Positions 40,427 through 47,684 of a stretch of 47,684 nt of DNA are shown here, one piece after another. The first letter of the stretch is position 1, and each line of letters starts with the position of its first letter. The stretch covers positions 1 to 47,684 of the forward strand of contig CAJOFA010000022.1 of NCBI GenBank assembly GCA_905233985.1, written 5' to 3'. A program made the position numbers and the translations under genes. The notes below the pieces were generated by a model. It saw only the letters and a list, made by a program, of their open reading frames with translations. It searched no databases and was not told the DNA's origin. Source of the stretch: an uncultured Prevotella sp. (lineage in GTDB: Bacteria; Bacteroidota; Bacteroidia; Bacteroidales; Bacteroidaceae).

Positions 40427-40495
40427 TTAATACTCATCCTCGTTGAAAACTTGGTTTCCGACGATTCTATACTGATTTTCAATTACTTGCATCAT
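40427..40495 (-). CDS. Possible 22-residue microprotein
   Basis: An open frame reading MMQVIENQYRIVGNQVFNED then EY and TAA. It lies between a minus-strand -7 box about 70 bp upstream and the bidirectional terminator, where its stop codon falls at the terminator edge. Alternating polar and hydrophobic residues would allow a short beta hairpin. No relative recognised; it may equally be a non-coding RNA. Confidence 0.3.
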   Translation of the reverse strand: MMQVIENQYRIVGNQVFNEDEY

Positions 40496-40563
40496 TCTTA
40501 ACTATTTTTAGCCAAATTAACCGCACGATTCGTTGGCGGATTCGACAAATTTACTTTCGAGTG

Positions 40564-40571
40564 CAAAGGTA
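40564..40571 (-). promoter_or_regulatory. Orphan minus-strand -7 box
   Basis: TACCTTTG followed by GCACTCGAAAG, with no long gene downstream on this strand: only the 22-codon frame, then the bidirectional terminator. The -33 element is absent. Confidence 0.5.
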
Positions 40572-40787
40572 CAAAAAAATATCATAACTCAGTCCGTTTG
40601 ATTTGAATTTTTAGTTTTCTTTTTCATAACTTTTACTTGATTGTATATCTCATATTCTAATGATTCGAACAAGATGGTCATACATTGATATTGCACTGAG
40701 TTACTGCATTAACAGGTGCTTTTTGCTTGTTTATGGGTTCCTCTGGAAATGCTAATTGATGAAAGATATGAAATAATAGTAGTGTTA

Positions 40788-40819
40788 TTTGGATAATTGA
40801 CGAGAAAAACATATCTTTG
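40788..40819 (+). promoter_or_regulatory. Promoter of the nuclease-helicase pair
   Basis: TTTG (40788-40791), exactly 20 bp, TATCTTTG (40812-40819), 33 bp before the ATG at 40853. Confidence 0.82.
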
Positions 40820-40852
40820 CAGCGAAAAAGATTAGTTAGGAAATGAAATAGA

Positions 40853-42976
40853 ATGGTAATAGAAAAAATTATAGTCAGAAATTTCAGATTGCTAAAGGAC
40901 TTCTCCATAGACTTGGAGGATGCCCTTTCACTGGTTATTGGTAAGAATAATGTGGGCAAAACCTCACTTTTGCTAATACTTGACCAATTCCTTGGTGCTA
41001 AAGGTGAAGCGAAAAGAAGCATTAAGTTTAATGACTTGAACCTGGATGCGCAAGAGCAATTGAAGAATCTTATGATTAATCCTTTGGTTGAGGAGAATGC
41101 CTATAGCCCGGTGGCTATTTCTTTAAGATTGATTATTTCATACACGGATGCTGATATATTGGCAAATGTGAGTCCGCTTTTGATGGATCTGGATGTGGAC
41201 AATCATTATCTTGCTATAGGTTTTGATTTCTATCTACCTTACGAGGGGTATAAAGAACTACATAGCCTGTGTGCCGCTCAAAGAGCAAAATTTGATGCGA
41301 AGTATCAGGAGAAAGCCCCCAAGCCAGAATTCAATTTTATTGGATTCTTAGAGGATAATTCCATTTGTCGGTTCCAACAGATAAGGAAATCGATAAAAAT
41401 TGAAAAAGATGGGACAATTGATGAAGACAACTATATCGACATCAAGGATATTCAAGGGTTCAAAATGGAAAATGTCATCTTGTTTCAAAGCATTGGAGCA
41501 AGAAGAGATGTTGACAACCGTGATGTAGATAAAACGCTTTCCACCAAAACTTCAGACCTGTATAAGGCTATTGAAGAGACAGCAGAACAAATTGAAGCAA
41601 AAGAAAAGTTCCTTGATCAATTAAGAGAAACGGATACTCAGCTTACAGACATATACTCTGATATATTCGCAGATATTGTGGAGAAAATAAAGAAGTTTGG
41701 TGGTGTCACTCCTAATGATACAATTATAAAGGTTATTTCTTCGTTACAACACCGCGAATTGCTCAAAGGCAATACAACAGTCAAGTACGAACATGACAAT
41801 AAAGACCTGCCAGAGAACTTCAATGGTCTTGGGTATATGAACTTGATTTCCATTATCTTTGACATAGACCTGATTATGAAACGCTTTGCCAAAATTAAGG
41901 AAGGCGGCGGTTTAGCAGATATAAACCTTCTTTTTATCGAGGAACCCGAAGCACATACTCACCCCCAGATGCAGTATGTGTTTATCAAAAATATCAAGGA
42001 ACTGCTTAATGAAGGTGTTAAAGATGATCATGGGAATTGTAGGCCCTTGCAATATATTGTTTCTACTCATTCATCACACATAGTTGCAGACAGTGACTAC
42101 GATGATATTAAGTATCTCCACAGGGTGACAGGGAAGAACGAAGTTGAGGCGAAGAGCTTGAAAACGCTCAGCAAAGTATATGAGAACAAAGACCATCTTC
42201 GTTTCCTAAAGCAATATATTACGATCAACCGAAGTGAGCTTTTCTTTGCTGACAAAGCAATTCTTATAGAGGGTGATACAGAACGTATTTTACTACCCGC
42301 AATAATCAAGAAGTTAGACGTAGCTGAACCTGCTGTTAAGCCTACTTTATCCCTGCTTTCTCAGAACATATCTATTATTGAGGCTGGGGCACATGCAGAG
42401 ATTTTTGTTAAGTTATTAAATTTCCTTGGTTTGATGAAGGTTTTGGTTCTTACAGATTTTGATTGCTGTTCTTCTGAGGGGCATCATCCTAAGGTAAAAT
42501 ATGAGCATGGAAAGAACCAAGTAACATCTAATACAGCTTTGAAGTTTTTCTATGGTAACGACACTAATAGTGATACTCTTGCAGCGAAAACAGAGAATGA
42601 CAAACGCTTCGTTTGGGATGAGGCAAACGGAAAGATGACAGTCTATAATGATGGTACCTATATGGTTTGTTTTCAGACCTCAGAAAATGGCTACCAGCCC
42701 AGAAGCTTTGAAGATGATTTCATGGCTCTAAATAAGGATTTTGTTCTTGAGAAGGATTTCACTGAGCGTGCTGTTAAAACAGGTTTTAAAGAAGGTTTTG
42801 ATACTGTTGACAAGGCTTATGAGGCCGCAGAAAAAGTTGAAAGTAAGGCTGCTTTCGCATTTGAGATACTTCTGAACAGTAAAGAAATGACGCTTCCTAA
42901 TGGGAATAAAGACCCATTTGGTGGTTGGGCTATTCCATCATATATCAAAGAAGGCCTTGTTTGGCTTAGAAAGTGA
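40853..42976 (+). CDS. OLD-family ATP-dependent endonuclease (ABC-type ATPase + TOPRIM), Gabija GajA-like
   Basis: A 707-residue protein. The ABC-type ATPase half has Walker A IGKNNVGKTSLL (P-loop 30-37), a signature region NFNGLGYMNLI (322-332), Walker B LLFIEEPEAHTHP (359-371) and the H-loop STHSSHI (404-410). The TOPRIM nuclease half has LIEGDTE (471-477) and LTDFD (533-537). With a UvrD-like helicase directly downstream this is a class 2 OLD nuclease, the architecture of the Gabija anti-phage system. It is longer than the reference GajA (about 580 residues), with an insert around 110-230, so it may be a divergent branch. AT-rich, unlike the genes before it. Confidence 0.88.
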   Translation: MVIEKIIVRNFRLLKDFSIDLEDALSLVIGKNNVGKTSLLLILDQFLGAKGEAKRSIKFNDLNLDAQEQLKNLMINPLVEENAYSPVAISLRLIISYTDADILANVSPLLMDLDVDNHYLAIGFDFYLPYEGYKELHSLCAAQRAKFDAKYQEKAPKPEFNFIGFLEDNSICRFQQIRKSIKIEKDGTIDEDNYIDIKDIQGFKMENVILFQSIGARRDVDNRDVDKTLSTKTSDLYKAIEETAEQIEAKEKFLDQLRETDTQLTDIYSDIFADIVEKIKKFGGVTPNDTIIKVISSLQHRELLKGNTTVKYEHDNKDLPENFNGLGYMNLISIIFDIDLIMKRFAKIKEGGGLADINLLFIEEPEAHTHPQMQYVFIKNIKELLNEGVKDDHGNCRPLQYIVSTHSSHIVADSDYDDIKYLHRVTGKNEVEAKSLKTLSKVYENKDHLRFLKQYITINRSELFFADKAILIEGDTERILLPAIIKKLDVAEPAVKPTLSLLSQNISIIEAGAHAEIFVKLLNFLGLMKVLVLTDFDCCSSEGHHPKVKYEHGKNQVTSNTALKFFYGNDTNSDTLAAKTENDKRFVWDEANGKMTVYNDGTYMVCFQTSENGYQPRSFEDDFMALNKDFVLEKDFTERAVKTGFKEGFDTVDKAYEAAEKVESKAAFAFEILLNSKEMTLPNGNKDPFGGWAIPSYIKEGLVWLRK

Positions 42977-42984
42977 GGATAACT

Positions 42985-44907
42985 ATGGAAGAGTTAGAAC
43001 AGATAATGGGACACATCCACGAAGGTCACCACTTTTTGTTAAGTGGTGGTGCTGGTAGTGGTAAGACATATACCTTGGTAAAAGTTTTACGAGAGATTAT
43101 ACGCGAGAACCCGACGAAGAAAGTAGCCTGTATTACTTATACAAATGCAGCGGTCAAAGAGATTGAGCGACGCGTGGCAAACGATAACCTGCGAGTTTCC
43201 ACGATTCATGATTTCCTGTGGGATTGTATTGGACATTTTCAAGCTGCGTTAAAACCTGCACTGATAAAGCTTATAAACGATGAGTCTATTACACGAAGCG
43301 TAAACATGGAACTACCTTTACATGATGATTTCTACGAACATGTGGAAGGGTTCAAAGGCATTCAGTACAAAGAATACTGTCGTGTGGGCGATGGAATCAT
43401 TTCCCATGATGAAGTGCTGGTTCTAGCTGAGTACATGTTTAGTATTTACCCCAAGCTATGCGAGATTATGAAGGGAACCTATCCTTTCATTATGGTGGAT
43501 GAATATCAAGATACGAACCCGCTTGTGATCAAAATCTTACTTAAAGACATCTTTGCAAGAGATGGACATGATTGCATTATTGGTTTCTTTGGGGATGCCA
43601 TGCAGAGTATCTATGATGATGGCATAGGTAATTTGGATGAATATAAAGCACCTGAAGGAAAGGTTTATGAGGTGAAAAAGGAGCAGAACCGCAGAAATCC
43701 ACGCTTGGTAATAGAATTGGCCAACAAGATACGAACAGACGGGTTGGTACAACGACCATCTGAAGACGTTACCGCGCCTAATATGGTTGATGGTCATGTC
43801 AAGGATGGAGTAATTAAATTTGTCTATTCTACTCGTGAAGGTATAACCCTTGAACAAGTCAGGGAAAAACTTACAGTGGATTATGTGTGGGACTTTGATA
43901 ATGCCGAACGGACAAAGGAACTAAACCTGACTCATAATCTTATTGCAGGTAAAGCTGGTTTTGGGGAACTCATGCTTGCACACAATGGGGATGGAGTTTT
44001 AGATTATAGGAACAGACTGAAAAAATACATTGAAACGAACCCAATTGATACAGAAGGGAAGACATTTGGGGAAGTTATTGATGAATTAAAAGCCTCTGTT
44101 GAGGGCGCGAATGACAGAGAAAAAAAGAAAGTCACGCCTACTGACGGGCAACAAAAGTTCATTGACGCACATCCCGACGCGTTGGCGTTTGCAAGAGAGC
44201 TCCCTTTTGATGAGTTTATCAAGGAACATGCAGATAAGGATCAGTTGGTAGATGATAAGAAACAAAGTGAGGACGAAGAGAGCAAAACAGGATCAAAACG
44301 TTCAGAGCTTGTCAAACATCTGATGGATATTGAACGTTGTATTCAACTTTATCAGAATAAGAATATTGCAGAATTCATAGCAAGAACGGAGTATAAAGTC
44401 CTGAAAGTTCAGGACAAAAAAGAATTGGCTGAAGTAATGAATACTTTATCCGAACCTGGCGATAGAACAATAGGAGAAATACTGGACTTCGCAGAAGAAA
44501 AGGGAATTGTGCTGAAGAGTGACGGCTTGATAAGATACGAAGAAAGGAATAAATATGTATTTCATCGTGTATCTCAGATCAAGTATGAAGAATTTCATAA
44601 GCTCTATGAGTATCTTGAAGGCAGAACTCCTTTCTCTACACAGCATAAAACAAAGGGAACTGAGTTTGATGATGTATTTGTGATTCTGGATAATGGTCGT
44701 TGGAATAACTATAATTTTGAGAAGCTATTCACTGGAGGCGATCCGGCATCTGCAAAAGTAGTTGAGCGTACAAAGAAGATATTCTATGTCTGTTGTACGC
44801 GGGCTAAATCTCAATTGGCGGTCTATTTTGACCGACCATCAACTGCTGTAATAGCAAAGGCAGAAGAGTGGTTCGGAAAGGATAACATGGTGAAAATAGA
44901 AATATAA
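42985..44907 (+). CDS. UvrD/PcrA-like superfamily 1 helicase, Gabija GajB-like
   Basis: A 640-residue SF1 helicase partner of the preceding nuclease. Walker A SGGAGSGKT (P-loop 21-28), motif Ia CITYTNAAVKEIERR, motif II VDEYQDTN (171-178), motif III FFGDAMQSIY (201-210), motif IV QNRRNPRLVIELAN, motif V QHKTKGTEFDDV (553-564) and motif VI VCCTRAK (602-608). Residues about 330-450 form a highly charged insert. The ATG at 42985 was chosen, 8 bp after the nuclease stop; a GTG at 42973 overlapping that stop is possible. The helicase probably senses DNA ends or nucleotide pools for the complex. Confidence 0.9.
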   Translation: MEELEQIMGHIHEGHHFLLSGGAGSGKTYTLVKVLREIIRENPTKKVACITYTNAAVKEIERRVANDNLRVSTIHDFLWDCIGHFQAALKPALIKLINDESITRSVNMELPLHDDFYEHVEGFKGIQYKEYCRVGDGIISHDEVLVLAEYMFSIYPKLCEIMKGTYPFIMVDEYQDTNPLVIKILLKDIFARDGHDCIIGFFGDAMQSIYDDGIGNLDEYKAPEGKVYEVKKEQNRRNPRLVIELANKIRTDGLVQRPSEDVTAPNMVDGHVKDGVIKFVYSTREGITLEQVREKLTVDYVWDFDNAERTKELNLTHNLIAGKAGFGELMLAHNGDGVLDYRNRLKKYIETNPIDTEGKTFGEVIDELKASVEGANDREKKKVTPTDGQQKFIDAHPDALAFARELPFDEFIKEHADKDQLVDDKKQSEDEESKTGSKRSELVKHLMDIERCIQLYQNKNIAEFIARTEYKVLKVQDKKELAEVMNTLSEPGDRTIGEILDFAEEKGIVLKSDGLIRYEERNKYVFHRVSQIKYEEFHKLYEYLEGRTPFSTQHKTKGTEFDDVFVILDNGRWNNYNFEKLFTGGDPASAKVVERTKKIFYVCCTRAKSQLAVYFDRPSTAVIAKAEEWFGKDNMVKIEI

Positions 44908-44925
44908 TTTGTATAAACAAATTAT
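44904..44925. terminator. AT-rich hairpin between the two convergent defence modules
   Basis: ATAATTTGT, loop ATAA, ACAAATTAT: a perfect 9-bp inverted repeat that covers the helicase stop codon and ends at the base before the HEPN gene's stop. It is low in GC, so its strength as a terminator is uncertain. Confidence 0.5.
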
Positions 44926-45699
44926 CTACCCCACATTAATTAACTCCTGATAGTGTGCAAACACTTTCCTAAACACCTCATCTATTATTATTAGAGTGGC
45001 ATAAAACATAAAAATATTATTATAGGTCTGATAAGTTTCATCTTTTAACTCATCCAAATGAGGTATATTTAATTGATACGAAAGAGTGTTATGGGCACAT
45101 CTGTTCCTATGAGAATATAGCAGATGATAAACTGCATACATCTTGGTGTCTGCGTTAATTTGCGCTAATGGCGCCTCCTTATTACCATTTTTCAGCAGAG
45201 GACCATTATCAGGCACAAAATTACTTTCAGCAAAAGTACCAAAAGTTGTAATGAATGACTCAAACTCCTTCTTCCTTAACTTCGCAATATTTGTACCGTC
45301 AAATACTGTACTCACTTGATTAAGAACGTCATCTCTTAATTTCAGCCTTGCAGTATTATCGGGATATGGTTTATAATTAGAATCCATACTCTGGACGGCT
45401 TTCATCAAGTCTTTATATACTATTGACTTGTTTTCAAGCGTTGAGCACTCACTCAGAGTCCATCCTTTATAATATCTAATATACCTATACTGTAAGTTAT
45501 TTGTTGCTAACTCCCAACAAATGCACTTCATTTTCTGCTCTTGGGCTCCAGTCATCTGTAGAAGCAGAGATTGTAACAAATAGCCATGAACTGCATAAAA
45601 TGCCATCCCATCGCCTAACAGATTTGCTGACGATACGACATCACGCATAATACCCACAATGCTGCTGTTGATAAATGTAAGATGTTCTTCTCGATTCAT
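44926..45699 (-). CDS. HEPN-like protein, likely effector or partner of the DUF262 protein
   Basis: A 257-residue mostly helical protein. Near the C-terminus it reads YSHRNRCAHNTLS: Arg198 and His203 form the RX4-6H motif that marks HEPN ribonucleases (R198-N-R-C-A-H203, with Asn204 following). Another helix at 55-75 (KMKCICWELATNNLQYRYIR) may complete the HEPN bundle. Its start overlaps the DUF262 stop as ATGA, so the pair is made together. HEPN-like proteins of other groups are known beside DUF262 genes in defence islands. I could not place it in a named family. Confidence 0.65.
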   Translation of the reverse strand: MNREEHLTFINSSIVGIMRDVVSSANLLGDGMAFYAVHGYLLQSLLLQMTGAQEQKMKCICWELATNNLQYRYIRYYKGWTLSECSTLENKSIVYKDLMKAVQSMDSNYKPYPDNTARLKLRDDVLNQVSTVFDGTNIAKLRKKEFESFITTFGTFAESNFVPDNGPLLKNGNKEAPLAQINADTKMYAVYHLLYSHRNRCAHNTLSYQLNIPHLDELKDETYQTYNNIFMFYATLIIIDEVFRKVFAHYQELINVG

Positions 45700-46931
45700 G
45701 CCACGTATCCTTGATAAGTCTGTATCGATTCTCTCACTCTCTGCCGCAGGTAATATACACCATTTGGTGTATGTCTATGATTTTCACTTGCTTTGTACGT
45801 TGCAACCTTAGCGGCAATATCATTCTTCAAATTTTCAAATCTTGTAGTATCGAGTTCTTCACCCTTCATCATGACATGATATATAAGCCCAATTAGGTAA
45901 GCATCGGCATCAATAATAGATGGAAAAACATTATTATATCCCAAATCTGTCACATATTGTTGAAGTCTTGTCGCCCTAACCCCTATATTGCTTTTTCCTA
46001 CTTGAGTAGAAAATTTTCCATAAACAGTACTATCTTCATCACTAATAACTGAGTCAATATAATCAGCATAATACTTCTCAAACGCAGCCTGTTTCTTACA
46101 TTTTAATGCTATCGAAGCTTCTGAATTTTGTTTCGCATACTGAGAGGTAAATGCCAATGCTCTTACAAAATCATATCTAACAGTTTTACCATTTTGAATT
46201 ACTTTTAGACGTTCAGAACCGATAGGCTCAAAGAATGGAACCAAATCATTGTCAAGGTAATAAAGCGATCTTCTACTCTCCTGTGCCTTTAGTTCAACTC
46301 CCTGCATATTAATATCATGAAATACCGTAGAGTAGAATTTCATCTGAGTGACAGCGGTTTCAGTTGTAGCAGGAACTATATACGAGAATCCAAGATAGCT
46401 TGAATTCATAAATGCATCATCCAAAATTTCATCCGCAGGTAGATTATTGTACTTTTCAGGTGTTGCTCTTCCCAAAAGATCAGACTTTGAATTTTTACCA
46501 TCATCTTTCAACAACAATTTGAATGTCCATTCAATAGCCTCAGGTTCAGCTTCCTCTACAGGAGTAGCAGTGGCAGTAGTTGCTGCAGCATCCACAGCAG
46601 GCGTGGCAGCTACTATTCCCTCATTGTCATCCACATAGGTTGGATCATCAGTGATTCTAAATACATCTTTTTTCGGCAGTTTCCCAAGATAGCCAAGTAA
46701 AATTGCAGAAAGTCTCTGCTGACCATCAAGAATAATATTCTGTCCGTTGTAAGTACCAATAATCACAGGTGGAACAAAAATACCATCTTTCAGTGATTTA
46801 ATGAATCTCTTCACCTGCTCTTCATCCCATACAAAACAACGTTGATATGCAGGTAGAACTATATCTTTTTTCAATATTAGCTCTACCCAATGTATCAATG
46901 TATATTCACCATAAAATACTTTTTTATTCAT
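45696..46931 (-). CDS. DUF262 (GmrSD N-terminal-like) protein
   Basis: A 411-residue protein with a ParB/Srx-like DUF262 domain: LPAYQRCFVWDEEQVKRFIK (from residue 26), GIFVPPVIIG and the nucleotide-binding ILDGQQRLSAI (DGQQR at 69-73). DUF262 makes up the GmrS half of GmrSD, a type IV enzyme against modified phage DNA; here the HNH (DUF1524) half is not evident. Residues about 106-132 are a low-complexity Ala/Thr/Pro/Glu segment (ATPAVDAAATTATATPVEEA) inside the domain, probably a flexible loop. Coupled to the HEPN-like gene. Confidence 0.85.
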   Translation of the reverse strand: MNKKVFYGEYTLIHWVELILKKDIVLPAYQRCFVWDEEQVKRFIKSLKDGIFVPPVIIGTYNGQNIILDGQQRLSAILLGYLGKLPKKDVFRITDDPTYVDDNEGIVAATPAVDAAATTATATPVEEAEPEAIEWTFKLLLKDDGKNSKSDLLGRATPEKYNNLPADEILDDAFMNSSYLGFSYIVPATTETAVTQMKFYSTVFHDINMQGVELKAQESRRSLYYLDNDLVPFFEPIGSERLKVIQNGKTVRYDFVRALAFTSQYAKQNSEASIALKCKKQAAFEKYYADYIDSVISDEDSTVYGKFSTQVGKSNIGVRATRLQQYVTDLGYNNVFPSIIDADAYLIGLIYHVMMKGEELDTTRFENLKNDIAAKVATYKASENHRHTPNGVYYLRQRVRESIQTYQGYVA

Positions 46932-46972
46932 ATATAATCCTTGATCTTTCCTTCAAAAATATTTCTTAATTG

Positions 46973-46980
46973 CAAAGATA
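46973..46980 (-). promoter_or_regulatory. -7 box of the DUF262-HEPN pair
   Basis: TATCTTTG on the minus strand, 41 bp before the DUF262 ATG; the leader contains AAGGA-type purine runs. From here to 47142 I see no gene. Confidence 0.6.
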
Positions 46981-47142
46981 CAAAACTTTCTTCAATTTGA
47001 TTCGGAAGGAACGCCAAATTTATGTCTTTTTTACAATTTTGAATTATTTGTGGTTTTCCTCTCTTACCCGTTGATTCTTGACTTCCTCCTGTAACATTTT
47101 CGCTTTCTTCATACTGTATAGTAGTGATATAAAATATTCATA

Positions 47143-47286
47143 TTACTTCTTCACATTCTGTCGAATCCTACATCTTGTTGAGCGGATGGTCTCTTGGGGG
47201 ATGCCCATGATGCGGTGCACGTCCTTGTCGTCCATACCCATTTCATAGAGGATGAGGAAGAAGATATTTCTCAATTGTCTACTTTT
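47143..47286 (-). pseudogene. C-terminal remnant of an HTH regulator
   Basis: About 47 codons read KSRQLRNIFFLILYEMGMDD, then KDVHRIMGIPQETIRSTRCR and IRQNVKK before TAA. The second part is a typical helix-turn-helix of the kind at the end of Bacteroidales TPR regulators. Upstream the frame runs through the promoter and antisense of the Crp/Fnr gene and loses all similarity, so only the 3' tail of a gene is left. Confidence 0.5.
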
Positions 47287-47303
47287 GTCTCGGAAACTTT
47301 TCG

Positions 47304-47311
47304 TACCTTTG
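47304..47311 (+). promoter_or_regulatory. -7 box of the Crp/Fnr gene
   Basis: TACCTTTG, ten bases before the ATG at 47322, so the leader is very short. A TTTG lies 16 bp upstream, closer than the usual 20. Confidence 0.6.
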
Positions 47312-47321
47312 CACACTGACG

Positions 47322-47684
47322 ATGGAACAGAAATTCGGGAAAAACAGTATTGATATTGAGGCGCTGCGCGAGTTTTGCGAGCGCGAGGGCAAGGAGGTGA
47401 CTTACCGCAAGGGCGACCAACTGGAGCGCGAGGGCGCCCCGGCACGATGGTTCGGCTTCGTCACCGAGGGGTGCTTCAAGTATGTAACGTATGGCATCAG
47501 TGATGATAGGGAGCATATCACATGGTTCTCGTTCGAGGGCGAGTTTGTGACCGATTATCCCAACTGTCTCGACGGTCGTCCATCGCAGACTACGATCAAG
47601 GCGATGATGCCCAGCCGCATGCTCCGTGTGAGCGGCGAGCAGCTGGTGGACTTTTTCCGTCAAGACGCTGAAAAGATGGAGTTG
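47322..47684 (+). CDS. Crp/Fnr family transcriptional regulator, N-terminal part
   Basis: 121 codons remain open to the right edge of the window. The reading begins MEQKFGKNSIDIEALREFCE and continues with a cyclic-nucleotide-binding-like beta barrel: VTYRKGDQLEREGAPARWFG, FVTEGCFKYV, ITWFSFEGEFVTDYP and SRMLRVSGEQL. This is the usual sensor half of Bacteroidetes Crp/Fnr proteins; the DNA-binding half lies outside. Start chosen for the promoter ten bases upstream. Confidence 0.85.
   Translation, partial: MEQKFGKNSIDIEALREFCEREGKEVTYRKGDQLEREGAPARWFGFVTEGCFKYVTYGISDDREHITWFSFEGEFVTDYPNCLDGRPSQTTIKAMMPSRMLRVSGEQLVDFFRQDAEKMEL

Larger units (their letters stand above)
40391..40852. other. Intergenic region before the defence island
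   Basis: This gap holds a terminator (40396-40426), a 22-codon minus-strand open frame (40427-40495) and a minus-strand -7 box (40564-40571). From 40572 to 40787 I see no gene, hairpin or repeat, only AT-rich sequence; the nuclease promoter begins at 40788. Confidence 0.6.

Noticed and set aside
47287..47445. N-terminal half of a minus-strand frame joined to the HTH tail
   Set aside because: It is Pro/Arg-rich antisense of the Crp/Fnr gene and includes that gene's promoter; only the HTH tail shows protein character.

Overview
The window reads as a chromosome segment of a gut- or rumen-type Bacteroidales bacterium, most like Prevotella and its relatives. The grounds are the promoters (a -7 box TAnnTTTG, often 19-20 bp after a TTTG at -33), weak or absent Shine-Dalgarno sequences, the rpsU-xerC-hpf-tRNA-tuf order, and families typical of the group (SpoIIM/DUF4129/DUF4350/MoxR/DUF58 cluster, TMEM43, DUF4491, GH43, DUF6624). 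No IS element, prophage, rRNA or CRISPR array was seen. Everything here comes from reading the sequence; no database search was run.

Layout. 0-3 kb (minus strand): rpsU, xerC, hpf, then tRNA-Thr, tRNA-Tyr, tRNA-Gly, tRNA-Thr and the start of tuf, the same tRNA-tuf order as E. coli tufB; the tRNA-Tyr 3' end looks truncated against tRNA-Gly. 3-5 kb: gamma-carbonic anhydrase, a secreted DUF2059-like protein and malate dehydrogenase. 5-12 kb: an RDD membrane protein divergent from a tightly coupled operon (SpoIIM-like, membrane protein, DUF4129, DUF4350, MoxR ATPase, DUF58), in which MoxR and DUF58 carry in-frame pieces of repeat-like sequence. 12.17-12.41 kb: eleven exactly 22-bp units, most with a dyad centre, between convergent genes. 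12.4-14 kb: a frameshifted nucleotidase gene and a WG-repeat secreted protein.

14-23 kb (minus strand) is a run of six genes: TMEM43 family, secreted beta-helix protein, small membrane protein, membrane-anchored CbbX-type AAA+ ATPase, secreted protein, and a 1368-residue protein with a zinc ribbon and five tandem AAA+ modules, the last without its Walker A. It has one promoter-like site at the front and one strong hairpin at the end, and could be a membrane or envelope remodelling system. 23-34 kb: GreA, AraC regulator, ferritin-like protein with a tiny winged-helix gene, ZIP transporter, DUF4491, a glutathione peroxidase-nitroreductase fusion, flavodoxin, two methyltransferases, an ATC-hydrolase-like protein, a Cu/Zn permease with an HMA domain, and small membrane proteins. 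34-40 kb: GH43 glycosidase, DUF6624 lipoprotein whose signal peptide is interrupted by a repeat, a membrane-bound AraC regulator, and a pair (S66 peptidase-like and GH3-like) in which both proteins lack the residues expected for catalysis.

40.8-46.9 kb is visibly more AT-rich and looks like a small defence island: an OLD-family ATPase-TOPRIM nuclease with a UvrD-like helicase (Gabija-type architecture), convergent with a translationally coupled DUF262 + HEPN-like pair. The window ends with an HTH gene fragment and the start of a Crp/Fnr regulator.
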